From Halomonas sp. (lineage in GTDB: Bacteria > Pseudomonadota > Gammaproteobacteria > Pseudomonadales > Halomonadaceae): a DNA stretch of 63,449 nucleotides. Under the pieces are notes generated by a model, which worked only from the letters and a program-made list of their open reading frames with translations, was not told the origin of the DNA and ran no database searches. This document shows positions 26,396 through 34,633 of the stretch, in pieces (the first letter of the stretch is position 1; each line of letters starts with the position of its first letter). Location of the stretch: positions 1 to 63,449 of the forward strand of contig NZ_JAFIFK010000041.1 in the NCBI RefSeq assembly GCF_020832045.1, read 5' to 3'. Position numbers and translations under genes: made by a program.

Positions 26396-27955
26396 TCAGC
26401 GGTCGAGCCAGGCGTCCCTGAAGCCGTCATTGACCCCCACCCCGGAGGTGACCAGGTCCTTGACGTCGCAGCGGTAAATGGTCGGGAAACCGAGTTCCAG
26501 CAGCCAGCCCACCGGGACGTCCTCGTGGATGATTTCCTGGGCCTCGTGGTAGAGCGCTTCTCGCTCTTCCTCGGGGAATGCCGTGGCGGCCTCGTTGAAC
26601 AGCTCGTCGACCCGCTCGTTCTCGTAGCCGCCGACGTTGTTCCAGGGTGAGCCGCGCTCGATGTTGTCGGACAGGTAGGAGCGGGTGATCCCCAGGGCCG
26701 GATCGCCATACTGGAACAGGAAGGTGAAGGCGAGATCGTAGTCCCACTCGGAGAGACGCTGGTTCCAGCCGCCGACGTCCGTGGACTGGGTGCGCACGTT
26801 GATGCCCACTTCGCGCAGATTCTGCTGCACGGCTTCGGCCCATCGGGTCCAGGTTTCGCCGTAGGGTAGCGGCAGCAGGCGCACTTCTTCGTTGTCGTAG
26901 CCCATCTCCTCGAGCAGTTCGCGGGCGCGATCCGGATCGTGGTCGTAAGGATCCAGGCCGTCGTTGCGGAAGCGTGCGTTGGAGCCGAAGGAGGAGAGCG
27001 GCACTTCGCCGAGACCGTTCCACAGCACGTCCCGGGCGAACTCGCGATCCATGGCGTACATCACCGCCTGACGGAAGCGCTTGTCGGCGGTGGGGCCTTC
27101 ACGATTGTTCATCCATAGCATGGCGAAGGGGCTGAAGTACTCATGGCCCTCCTCGGTCACGCAGGTATTGTCCAGAGCCGTCAGGCGCGGGATGTCGAAA
27201 TTCTCCACGGTGCCGTTGGGCAATACGTCGACGGTGCCGTTCTCGTAAGCCACGGCACGCGAAGCGCCATCCGGAATGACGTGCCAGTTGATGCCGTCCA
27301 GGTAGGGCAGGTCTTCCTCGTAGTAGTCGTCGAAGCGCACCAGCTGAATGACGGTACCGCGGTCCCAGTTGTCGAACTTGAACGGACCGGTGCCTATCGG
27401 ATGGCTGTTGTGCTCGTTGTCACGGAAGTCGGTGCCCTCGTAGAGGTGCTTGGGCACCATGGTGAAGGTGCCGGCTTCGAAGGAGAGCATGAACGGACCG
27501 AAGGGCTCGGAGAGGGTGAAAACCACGGTGTGATCGTCCTCTGCCTCGATGCTTTCCACGTGCTGCAGCACGGCGCGGGCGCTGGGGTTTAGCTCGCGAT
27601 GGAAGACATCGGCGGAGAACACCACGTCCTCGGCGGTGAAGGGTTCGCCGTCGTGCCACAGCACGCCTTCACGTAGATGGAAGGTGTAGGTCAAACCGTC
27701 TTCGCTGACGTCCCATGATTCGGCCAGCTGCGGCTCGGGCTCGAGGTCGGTGGTATAACGCAACAGACCCTCGTAGATGTTCCCGGCCACCTTGCGGGTG
27801 GGGTCGTTCTGGATCATGCCGAGCACCAGACCCGGCGGCTCGGGTTGGATGATAGTGTTGATGGTCCCACCGGAGCGGGGCTCATCGGCAACGGCAAACG
27901 AGGAAGTGAAGGCCAGCGCAGCGATAGCCGCAGCCAAAGGCGTCATTCTCATCAT
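26396..27955 (-). CDS. Periplasmic substrate-binding protein, peptide/nickel ABC family (SBP_bac_5)
   Basis: A 519-residue binding protein with a Sec signal peptide (cleavage after about AVA, residue 23). The SBP_bac_5 pattern is clear: LAESWDVSEDGLTYTFHLREG, then GEPFTAEDVVFSADV and IGTGPFKFDNWDRG. It captures the solute for the DppBC/ATPase complex downstream. Ligands of this family include peptides, opines, nickel and glycosides, so the substrate is open. It is the first gene of the operon, divergent from a GntR regulator. Confidence 0.92.
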   Translation of the reverse strand: MMRMTPLAAAIAALAFTSSFAVADEPRSGGTINTIIQPEPPGLVLGMIQNDPTRKVAGNIYEGLLRYTTDLEPEPQLAESWDVSEDGLTYTFHLREGVLWHDGEPFTAEDVVFSADVFHRELNPSARAVLQHVESIEAEDDHTVVFTLSEPFGPFMLSFEAGTFTMVPKHLYEGTDFRDNEHNSHPIGTGPFKFDNWDRGTVIQLVRFDDYYEEDLPYLDGINWHVIPDGASRAVAYENGTVDVLPNGTVENFDIPRLTALDNTCVTEEGHEYFSPFAMLWMNNREGPTADKRFRQAVMYAMDREFARDVLWNGLGEVPLSSFGSNARFRNDGLDPYDHDPDRARELLEEMGYDNEEVRLLPLPYGETWTRWAEAVQQNLREVGINVRTQSTDVGGWNQRLSEWDYDLAFTFLFQYGDPALGITRSYLSDNIERGSPWNNVGGYENERVDELFNEAATAFPEEEREALYHEAQEIIHEDVPVGWLLELGFPTIYRCDVKDLVTSGVGVNDGFRDAWLDR

Positions 27956-28045
27956 CGGATTCCTTCTTGTTATTTCGGCGATTGTTTTAGTTGCAGGTCA
28001 GATACCCACTATCAGCCTTAATGACCATAGCAGCGGCTTGCCAAA

Positions 28046-28061
28046 CTGTCGACAGTCGACA
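28046..28061. promoter_or_regulatory. Palindromic operator for the GntR regulator
   Basis: CTGTCGACAG at 28046-28055 overlaps TGTCGAC-A-GTCGACA at 28047-28061. Symmetric sites of this size are typical for FadR/FCD regulators. It lies between the divergent binding-protein gene and the GntR gene, where it could control both. Confidence 0.6.
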
Positions 28062-28115
28062 CATGGCTTGCTTGCGTCATACTGTAGCGAGGTCAACTCT
28101 TGAGAGTTTCGATGC

Positions 28116-28799
28116 ATGACAGCTTCCAATGCTTTCGAAAAGGGCACGGTCATCCAGCAGCGCAATCTGGTCGAACAGGTCGCCGATTTTCTGACCCAGG
28201 CCATCATCAGTCAGCGCTACACGCCTGGCGAGCGACTGTCGGAAGTCCAGCTGGCACGTGACCTCGGCGTCAGCCGTGCGCCGGTACGCGAGGCAGCGCG
28301 CCTGCTCGAGAGCCGTGGCCTGCTGGTATCCCAGCCGCGGCGCGGCTTCTTCGTAAGGGCACTCGATGCGGGAGAGCTGAATGATATCTTCGACCTGCGC
28401 CTCTGCCTTGAGCGCCATGCCCTGACACGTCTCGTGGCGAACTACGATGCTCAGAAGGAAGAGGCGTTACGTCGGCAAGTCGAGTTGATGTGCGAAGTGG
28501 CGCTGCAGGAGAGCGACAGTCGCAAGATCGAGGAAGATCTGGTCTTCCACCGCATGGTGATCACCTTTTCCGGTAATCGGCGCCTGCTCAAGGCATTCGA
28601 TGACATCACTCACGAACTGCGGCTGTGCATCGCCTTGATCGGTAAGACGCATGCCGACCCCGACAGTATCTCCACCTCGCACTGGGCGCTTCTCGACGCC
28701 TTGGCCAGCGGCGACCCGGACCGCTGCCGGGAGGCTATCGACTACCACATCGGCGTGGCCCGACACTATGTGGTGAAAGGGATCGGCGAGTCGTCGTGA
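28116..28799 (+). CDS. GntR family regulator, FadR/FCD subfamily
   Basis: A 227-residue regulator. The N-terminal winged helix contains LARDLGVSRAPVREAARLLE and RRGFFV, and the C-terminal FCD domain has the Asp/His metal-binding set (EEDLVFHRM, SHWALLDALASGD, YHIGVARHY). FCD regulators usually sense organic acids or amino acids through that metal site. It is divergent from the ABC operon, with a palindrome between them, and likely controls that operon. A role for the convergent HMG-CoA lyase genes is less likely because these have their own LysR. Confidence 0.88.
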   Translation: MTASNAFEKGTVIQQRNLVEQVADFLTQAIISQRYTPGERLSEVQLARDLGVSRAPVREAARLLESRGLLVSQPRRGFFVRALDAGELNDIFDLRLCLERHALTRLVANYDAQKEEALRRQVELMCEVALQESDSRKIEEDLVFHRMVITFSGNRRLLKAFDDITHELRLCIALIGKTHADPDSISTSHWALLDALASGDPDRCREAIDYHIGVARHYVVKGIGESS

Positions 28800-28808
28800 T
28801 CCGCAAGC

Positions 28809-29732
28809 CTAAGTTTCCTGCCTGGCGGGCATGGGGTATCGGCGATCCGACTTGCCTGCCTTGACCACCTGCCCCGAGGTCTCGTGGCCCACCAATTGGG
28901 GAAGCGTCGCCGACACTGCCAGCAGGGCATCCAGATCGACCCCAGTGTCGACGCCCATCTGGGCGAACATATGCACCAGATCCTCGGTACACACGTTGCC
29001 GGTGGCACCCGGTGCGTAGGGGCACCCCCCGAGACCACCCAGTGAAGCGTCGAAGCGCACGATTCCGGCTTGCCAGGCCGCGAGAGCGTTGGCCAGGCCC
29101 ATGCCGCGTGTGTTGTGGAAATGCAGGGTGAAAGGGGTTTCGGGCCAGCGCTTCACTACCGTCTCACACAGCCTGCCAACCTGGGCAGGATTGGCCATTC
29201 CGGTGGTATCGCAGAGGGTGACCCCTTCGACGCCGAGCTCAAGCAGCCTCTCTACCAGGCCCAGCACCCGTAGTTCCGGCACTTCACCTTCGAAGGGGCA
29301 GCCGAAGCTGGTCGACAGCGAGGCGTTGACGAAGACACCGCTACCTCGGGTGGCCGCCACAATGTCGGCGAAGCGAACCAGAGACTGCTCGGGCCTCATG
29401 CGCAGGTTGGCCAGGCCGTGGGAGTCGCTGGCCGACATCACCAGGTTGATTTCATCGACGCCGCACGCCAGCGCTCGCTCGCAACCGCGGAGGTTAGGCA
29501 CCAATACGGTGACGGCAACCCCCGGATGCCGCTTGATGGCACGCACCACCTCCTCGGCATCGCTCAGATTGGGAATGGCCTTGGGCGAGGTGAACGAGGT
29601 GGCCTCGATGCGGGCCAATCCGGTTACCGAAAGCGCATCGATGAGAGCCACCTTAGCGGCGGTGGGCACGAATTCGGCTTCGATCTGCAGGCCGTCGCGT
29701 GGTGCCACTTCATTGATCTGCAAGCGTGTCAT
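28809..29732 (-). CDS. Hydroxymethylglutaryl-CoA lyase family enzyme
   Basis: A 307-residue TIM-barrel lyase. The catalytic Arg/Asp are in NEVAPRDGLQ, metal-binding His residues in HFHNTRGMG, and the active-site Cys is in the family signature GGLGGCPYAPGATGNV. HMG-CoA lyase splits HMG-CoA into acetoacetate and acetyl-CoA. I prefer the ATG at 29732 because GAGGA is well spaced there, but abuts the ATG at 29738. It follows a class III CoA-transferase by 35 bp, which probably makes its CoA ester. Related lyases with other 3-hydroxy-3-methyl acyl-CoAs cannot be excluded. Confidence 0.87.
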   Translation of the reverse strand: MTRLQINEVAPRDGLQIEAEFVPTAAKVALIDALSVTGLARIEATSFTSPKAIPNLSDAEEVVRAIKRHPGVAVTVLVPNLRGCERALACGVDEINLVMSASDSHGLANLRMRPEQSLVRFADIVAATRGSGVFVNASLSTSFGCPFEGEVPELRVLGLVERLLELGVEGVTLCDTTGMANPAQVGRLCETVVKRWPETPFTLHFHNTRGMGLANALAAWQAGIVRFDASLGGLGGCPYAPGATGNVCTEDLVHMFAQMGVDTGVDLDALLAVSATLPQLVGHETSGQVVKAGKSDRRYPMPARQET

Positions 29733-29767
29733 GAGCATTCCTCGAAATGGCCGTCGCGGCGGCCTGA

Positions 29768-30973
29768 TCAGATGATGCCGGCCTGACGCAGCTTCTCGCG
29801 TGTGGCCTGATCTATGCCTAGTTCGTCGAGCACTTCGTCGGTGTGCTGGCCGAGGGCCGGACCGCCGTTGCCGATTCTGCCGGGCGTGGCGCTGAGCTTG
29901 GGCAGGACGCCGGGCACCTTGAGCGGTTTGCCGTTGGGCCGGGTGAGGGACTGGATCATCTCGCGTGCCAGATAATGGGGGTCCTGGGCGATGTCGGCAG
30001 CGGTATAGGGGTAGCCGGCCGGCACCCGGGCGGCATCGAGCCGAGTGAGAATGTCATCGCGGTCGCGCTCGAGTGTCCAGGCTTCGATGGCGCTGTCGAT
30101 ACGTTCGGCCTGGCGCGCGCGACCGTCGTTGTGGGCAAGTGCCGAGTCTTCGGCGAGATCGGGGCGTTCGATCACCTGCATCAGCCGCTTGAAAATGCTG
30201 TCGCCGTTGCCGGCGATCAACACGTAATCGCCACTCCGGGTGCGGTAGGCGTTGGAGGGCGTGATGCCGGGCAGGGCGCTGCCGCTGGGCTGGCGAACTT
30301 CGCCGCTAGCGTCATATTCGGGCAGCAGGCTCTCCATCATGGCGAAGACCGATTCGTAAAGCGCTATGTCGACCACCTGGCCCTGGCCGCTGCGGTGGCG
30401 TTCCTGCAGGGCGAGCAGGGTGCCGATGACGGCATAGAGTGCCGACAGTGAGTCGCCGATGCTGACGCCGACCCGAACCGAGGGCTGATCCGGGTGGCCG
30501 GTCAGGTAGCGCAGGCCGCCCATGGCCTCGCCGATCACGCCGAAGCCGGGCTTGTCGCGGTAGGGTCCGGTCTGGCCGTAGCCGGAAACGCGTACCATGA
30601 TCAATCCTGGGTTGATGGCAGAGAGCTCATCCCAGCCGAGCCCCCAGGATTCCAGTGTGCCGGGACGAAAGTTCTCGACCAGCACGTCTGCCTCGGTGGC
30701 CAAGCGTCGCACCAGGTCTTGCCCTTCCCGGGTGCGCAGGTCCATGGACACCGAGCGCTTGTTGCGGGTCTGTACGTGCCACCAGAGCGAGGTGCCATCC
30801 TCGATCATTCGCCAACGGCGAAGTGGATCCCCGCTGCCGGGGGGTTCTATCTTGACCACGTCGGCACCGAACTCACCGAGCAGCTTGGTGGCGAACGGGC
30901 CGGCAATGAGCTGGCCAAGTTCCAGCACCTTTAGGCCATCCAACGGCAGGCGCCGATCTTCCGCGTTTGTCAT
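29768..30973 (-). CDS. Class III (CaiB/BaiF) CoA-transferase
   Basis: A 401-residue family III CoA-transferase. It has the N-terminal LKVLELGQLIAGPFATKLLGEFGADVVKIE (in two parts around residues 14-45), the RNKRSVSMDL region and the catalytic Asp in VGVSIGDSLSAL. The start at 30973 follows AAGGAG. With the lyase next to it, a role in activating a dicarboxylate such as 3-hydroxy-3-methylglutarate with succinyl-CoA is plausible. It is divergent from a LysR regulator. Confidence 0.9.
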   Translation of the reverse strand: MTNAEDRRLPLDGLKVLELGQLIAGPFATKLLGEFGADVVKIEPPGSGDPLRRWRMIEDGTSLWWHVQTRNKRSVSMDLRTREGQDLVRRLATEADVLVENFRPGTLESWGLGWDELSAINPGLIMVRVSGYGQTGPYRDKPGFGVIGEAMGGLRYLTGHPDQPSVRVGVSIGDSLSALYAVIGTLLALQERHRSGQGQVVDIALYESVFAMMESLLPEYDASGEVRQPSGSALPGITPSNAYRTRSGDYVLIAGNGDSIFKRLMQVIERPDLAEDSALAHNDGRARQAERIDSAIEAWTLERDRDDILTRLDAARVPAGYPYTAADIAQDPHYLAREMIQSLTRPNGKPLKVPGVLPKLSATPGRIGNGGPALGQHTDEVLDELGIDQATREKLRQAGII

Positions 30974-31127
30974 GAGAGCACTCCTTGTGCGGGATGTCGT
31001 CAGCATGCGCGAGTCGCAGGGGCACAACAATTCAGGAAACGGTAAGTGAGATTTCGTCTCCGGCGAACCCTTGGCGTAACATCAAGCTTTAAGCCTTCGC
31101 GCGTTACCCTGCAGATGAGGTTCCCGG

Positions 31128-32048
31128 ATGCGCCGTTTCGATTTCGTCACTTTGAAACTGTTCGTGTCGATAGCCGACGAAGGCAGGCTGACTGCCGCGG
31201 CCGAGCGTGAGCACATGGCGCTCGCGGCGGTCAGCAAGCGCATCAGCGACCTGGAGTCGCTGGTGGGTACTTCGCTGCTATATCGCCGGCCACGTGGCGT
31301 CGAGCTGACCCCGGCAGGCCACGCCTTCCTGCACCATGCACGTCGCATTCTTGAGAACATCGAGCGCCTCTCGGCCGAGCTGAGCGAGTACGGCGAGGGG
31401 ATCCGGGGGCACGTCCGTATCCACTCCAATACCTCGGCGATCATCGCTTTCCTGCCCCAGGATCTGAGCACGTTTTCACGCCAGTTTCCGCAGATCAAGA
31501 TCGACCTGCAGGAGCGAGTCAGCTCGGAAGTGATCTCCGCCGTGCGCGACGGCCTCACTGATGTCGGTATCTTTGCCGGTCATGTGCCCTGCCACAGCCT
31601 GCAGATCATTCCCTACCGCACCGACCGACTGGTGTTGATGACGCCCCACGATCACCCGCTCGCCGAGCGCACCACGCTGCAGCTTCACGAGGCGACCCAG
31701 TACGATTTCGTCGGCCTGCAGCAGGACACCTCGCTGCAGGCCCTGCTGCACGAACAGGCGAATCAGGCGGGCAAGACCCTGCGCATGCGTATCCAGGTGC
31801 GCAGCTTCGACGCGATCTGTCGCATGATCCATCACGGCATGGGGGTCGGGGTGCTGCCCGAGAGAACGATCTACCGCGATTTGAGGGATTTAAAGCTGCG
31901 CAGCATCCCCCTCAGCGATCCCTGGGCGCGGCGCGATCTGGTGATCGGCATTCGTGAGTATGAGGGGTTGCCCGTGATTGCCCGCCATCTGGTCGATCAC
32001 CTTGGCAGTGAGCCGGGCGAGTCATTGTCGCAGGATGGTAAAGGCTGA
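31128..32048 (+). CDS. LysR family transcriptional regulator
   Basis: A 306-residue LysR regulator with an N-terminal winged helix (FDFVTLKLFVSIADEGRLTAAAE and SKRISDLESLVGTSLLYRR in separate blocks, residues 1-60) and a C-terminal periplasmic-binding-like effector domain (GLTDVGIFAG, HGMGVGVLPE). It is divergent from the CoA-transferase gene and is its likely activator. Its 3' end overlaps the convergent SDR gene by 27 bp. The effector is unknown. Confidence 0.9.
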   Translation: MRRFDFVTLKLFVSIADEGRLTAAAEREHMALAAVSKRISDLESLVGTSLLYRRPRGVELTPAGHAFLHHARRILENIERLSAELSEYGEGIRGHVRIHSNTSAIIAFLPQDLSTFSRQFPQIKIDLQERVSSEVISAVRDGLTDVGIFAGHVPCHSLQIIPYRTDRLVLMTPHDHPLAERTTLQLHEATQYDFVGLQQDTSLQALLHEQANQAGKTLRMRIQVRSFDAICRMIHHGMGVGVLPERTIYRDLRDLKLRSIPLSDPWARRDLVIGIREYEGLPVIARHLVDHLGSEPGESLSQDGKG

Positions 32049-32789
32049 CCACTGCTGACAAAGCGGGGTGACTTCGAGCCGGGTGATATTGACGTGGGCG
32101 GGCAGCTCGGCGATGTGCAGCGCCTGGGCGGCAACGTCGGCCGGCTGCAGTGAGCGGGTGCCGTCATAGTAGCGCTCGGCGAAGTCGCGGTCGCCTTTCA
32201 TGCGTACTTCGGTGAATTCGCTCACGGTCATGCCAGGTGCCAGATCGGTGACACGTACGCCCGAGCCGCTGACATCGCAGCGCAGGTTGTAGCTGAACTG
32301 CTCGACGAATGCCTTGGAAGCGCCGTAGACATGGCCGCCGGGGTAGGGAGTATGGCCGGCGATGGAGCCGATGTTGATGATGGTGGCACCTTCACCGTGG
32401 GCGATCAGCCTGGGCAGCAGCAGTCGCGTTACCGTGACCAGCCCTTTGATGTTGGTGTCGATCATGGCCAGCCAGTCATCGAGTTCCGCGTCCTGCGCGG
32501 GCCCCTTGCCCAGCGCGACGCCGGCATTGTTGAGCAGCAGCCTCACGTTGGCAAAAGGCTCGGGCAGCGATGCAACGACATCTTCGACGGCATTGCGGTC
32601 GGTAACGTCAAGAGCGGCGATGTGGATGGGTACAGCGTCACCGAGACGCGTTGCCAGCGACTCGAGACGAGCCTGGCGCCGGCCGGTGAGGATCAGCCCC
32701 CAACCCGCTGCGGCGAATGCCTCGGCGCAGGCCTGGCCGATGCCCGAGCTCGCGCCGGTAATGAAGGCGACAGGTGTGGTTTCGTGCAT
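32022..32789 (-). CDS. Short-chain dehydrogenase, YdfG-like 3-hydroxy acid dehydrogenase
   Basis: A 255-residue classical SDR. It has the cofactor loop TGASSGIG, the NNAG motif, catalytic Ser in NIGSIAG and YxxxK in YGASKAFVEQF. The block LDDWLAMIDTNIKGL and the C-terminal HVNITRLEVTPLCQ match YdfG, an NADP-dependent serine / 3-hydroxypropionate-type dehydrogenase. The Arg in TGRR after beta-2 supports NADP preference. GGAGC precedes the ATG at 32789. Confidence 0.85.
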   Translation of the reverse strand: MHETTPVAFITGASSGIGQACAEAFAAAGWGLILTGRRQARLESLATRLGDAVPIHIAALDVTDRNAVEDVVASLPEPFANVRLLLNNAGVALGKGPAQDAELDDWLAMIDTNIKGLVTVTRLLLPRLIAHGEGATIINIGSIAGHTPYPGGHVYGASKAFVEQFSYNLRCDVSGSGVRVTDLAPGMTVSEFTEVRMKGDRDFAERYYDGTRSLQPADVAAQALHIAELPAHVNITRLEVTPLCQQWSAFTILRQ

Positions 32790-33030
32790 GATGAATGCTC
32801 CGTTGGCTTTGCTCTATTCAGTTCTTCGGGTCGACGGCGGGGGTATTAGCCAATGGTCGCATTCTGGTGGGTGTTCTTGCTGAGAAGGCCGTTTGACGAG
32901 GGCTCATGAGATATCGTGATACGCGAAGGCTCCCTTCATCAAAACCGATTTGAGCGCAGCCTAGGCATGTTTCAAGATCAAACCATCACGCCCGAAAAAA
33001 CACCATAACGACAACGATCAGGAGAGCACC

Positions 33031-34011
33031 ATGCGCAAGTCCCTACTTGCCACGCTGGCTACCCTTGGCATGTTGAGCGCCCCTTTCGCGCTCGCCAATG
33101 CCATCGAAATTCAAGTCAACAACACCATGAGTGAAGGCGGCTCCGAGAGTGCCGCCGTAGAACGCTTTGCCGAGTATCTCGAAGAGCAGGCGCCGGGACG
33201 TTTCAACGTGCGCCCCTTCCTGGCAGGCTCGCTGGGCAGCGAGGATGCCGTGCTCGAGCTTCTCAACCTCGGGCAGACCCAGCTCTCCATCACTGGTGGC
33301 AACTGGCGCCAGCAGTATGCGGCGGAGTATGACGCCATCACCGTACCGTTCCTCTTCTCAACCTGGGACGAGGTGGACGCTTACATGGAGAGCCCCTCCG
33401 GACAGCGACTTGTGGAGATGGCCGAAGAGAAGGGCGGTATCAAATATTTCGGCACCCAGCATCGTGGTCCACGCCACATGACGGCCAACAAGGCGATCCA
33501 CACCCCAGACGATCTACAGGGCTTCCGGATGCGCCTGCCGTCGCTGCCCGTCTGGCTCGAGGTGTGGGAAGAGATTGGTGCCCAGGTGGTCAACGTGCCG
33601 GCACCGGAGATCTATCTCGCCATGCAGACGCGCCAGGTCGACGGCCACGAGAACTCTCTGTCGTCGCCCTATACTCGGCGGCTATGGGAAGTGCAGGACC
33701 ATATCATCCTGACCAGCCACGTGCAGTTCCCGTGGAACTGGGTCGCCAGCTCGCGCTGGTGGAATGGCCTGGACGAAGAAGATCAGACGCTGATCGCTGA
33801 AGCCATCGATGTGGCCCGCCAGCACGGCACCGAGGTGGAGCGGGAGCTGGATAAGTACTACCTGGAAGAGCTCGAGAAAGCAGGAATGACCATCATCGAG
33901 CCCGACATCGATGCGTTTCGTGATGCTGCCCTGCCCGCCATCGAGCGCGTCATGGCCGACATGGCAGATGGGGTAATGGACGATGCCATGGGTGAAAGTT
34001 CCGACGATTGA
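33031..34011 (+). CDS. TRAP transporter substrate-binding protein DctP, system 2
   Basis: A 326-residue periplasmic binding protein with a signal peptide (cleavage near ALA, residue 22). The DctP landmarks DLQGFRMRLPS (binding Arg) and MQTRQVDGHENSL are present. It is only distantly similar to the system 1 protein, so the substrate probably differs. AGGAG precedes the ATG. The 240 bp upstream hold its promoter region, where I see no firm motif. It heads a P-Q-M operon on the plus strand. Confidence 0.92.
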   Translation: MRKSLLATLATLGMLSAPFALANAIEIQVNNTMSEGGSESAAVERFAEYLEEQAPGRFNVRPFLAGSLGSEDAVLELLNLGQTQLSITGGNWRQQYAAEYDAITVPFLFSTWDEVDAYMESPSGQRLVEMAEEKGGIKYFGTQHRGPRHMTANKAIHTPDDLQGFRMRLPSLPVWLEVWEEIGAQVVNVPAPEIYLAMQTRQVDGHENSLSSPYTRRLWEVQDHIILTSHVQFPWNWVASSRWWNGLDEEDQTLIAEAIDVARQHGTEVERELDKYYLEELEKAGMTIIEPDIDAFRDAALPAIERVMADMADGVMDDAMGESSDD

Positions 34012-34090
34012 GCGCTGGTGACATCGATACGACTCGTCAGCGGCGGCCCCCGGGACGCCGCTGTCGCTTTCTGCCTGAAGGAGAGCAACC

Positions 34091-34633
34091 TTGACGTCTA
34101 AACCCACGCCGCCCTCGGGCGGGCTGGACCGTGCCGCCTTTTACCTATTGCGAGCCGTGACTCTGGTGTGCGATATCGTCGGTGTGGCACTGTTGGCCGG
34201 CGTGCTGCTGCTGATCGCGGCGGCCGTCGTGGCCAGGGATTTCCTTGGGCTGGGTATGCCCTGGACCGAGGAAGTCGCTTCGATGCTCGCCATCTACGCC
34301 GTTGCCTTCGGTTCGCTGTCCGCCTGGGTGCGTTTCGAGCACCTGGTGGTGGACCTGTTTAGTCATCGCCTGGGTAGCTTGGCACGCGGCATTCAGTATC
34401 GCCTGGTGGCACTGCTCTCATGGGGCTTCTTCACGCTTGCGGCCTATGGTGCGCTGACCATGTCCGTGGCCAGCGCCAACAACCGTACCGTGTCCCTCGG
34501 CATCAGCTTCAGCTATCTCTATTACGGCATCTTCATCGCGTTTGCCGGCATGGCCGTGCTGGCCCTGTGGCAAACCCTGCGTGGCCCTGTGGCGTGGCAG
34601 GATTCCCTTCTCGCCGAGCAGGAGACGAGCTAA
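34091..34633 (+). CDS. TRAP transporter small permease DctQ, system 2
   Basis: A 180-residue four-TM DctQ subunit containing MPWTEEVASMLAIYAVAFGS and the following VRFEHLVVD. The start is TTG at 34091, with GAAGGAGAG upstream; no ATG is suitably placed. Its TAA overlaps the ATG of dctM in TAATG, a coupling arrangement. Confidence 0.9.
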   Translation: MTSKPTPPSGGLDRAAFYLLRAVTLVCDIVGVALLAGVLLLIAAAVVARDFLGLGMPWTEEVASMLAIYAVAFGSLSAWVRFEHLVVDLFSHRLGSLARGIQYRLVALLSWGFFTLAAYGALTMSVASANNRTVSLGISFSYLYYGIFIAFAGMAVLALWQTLRGPVAWQDSLLAEQETS

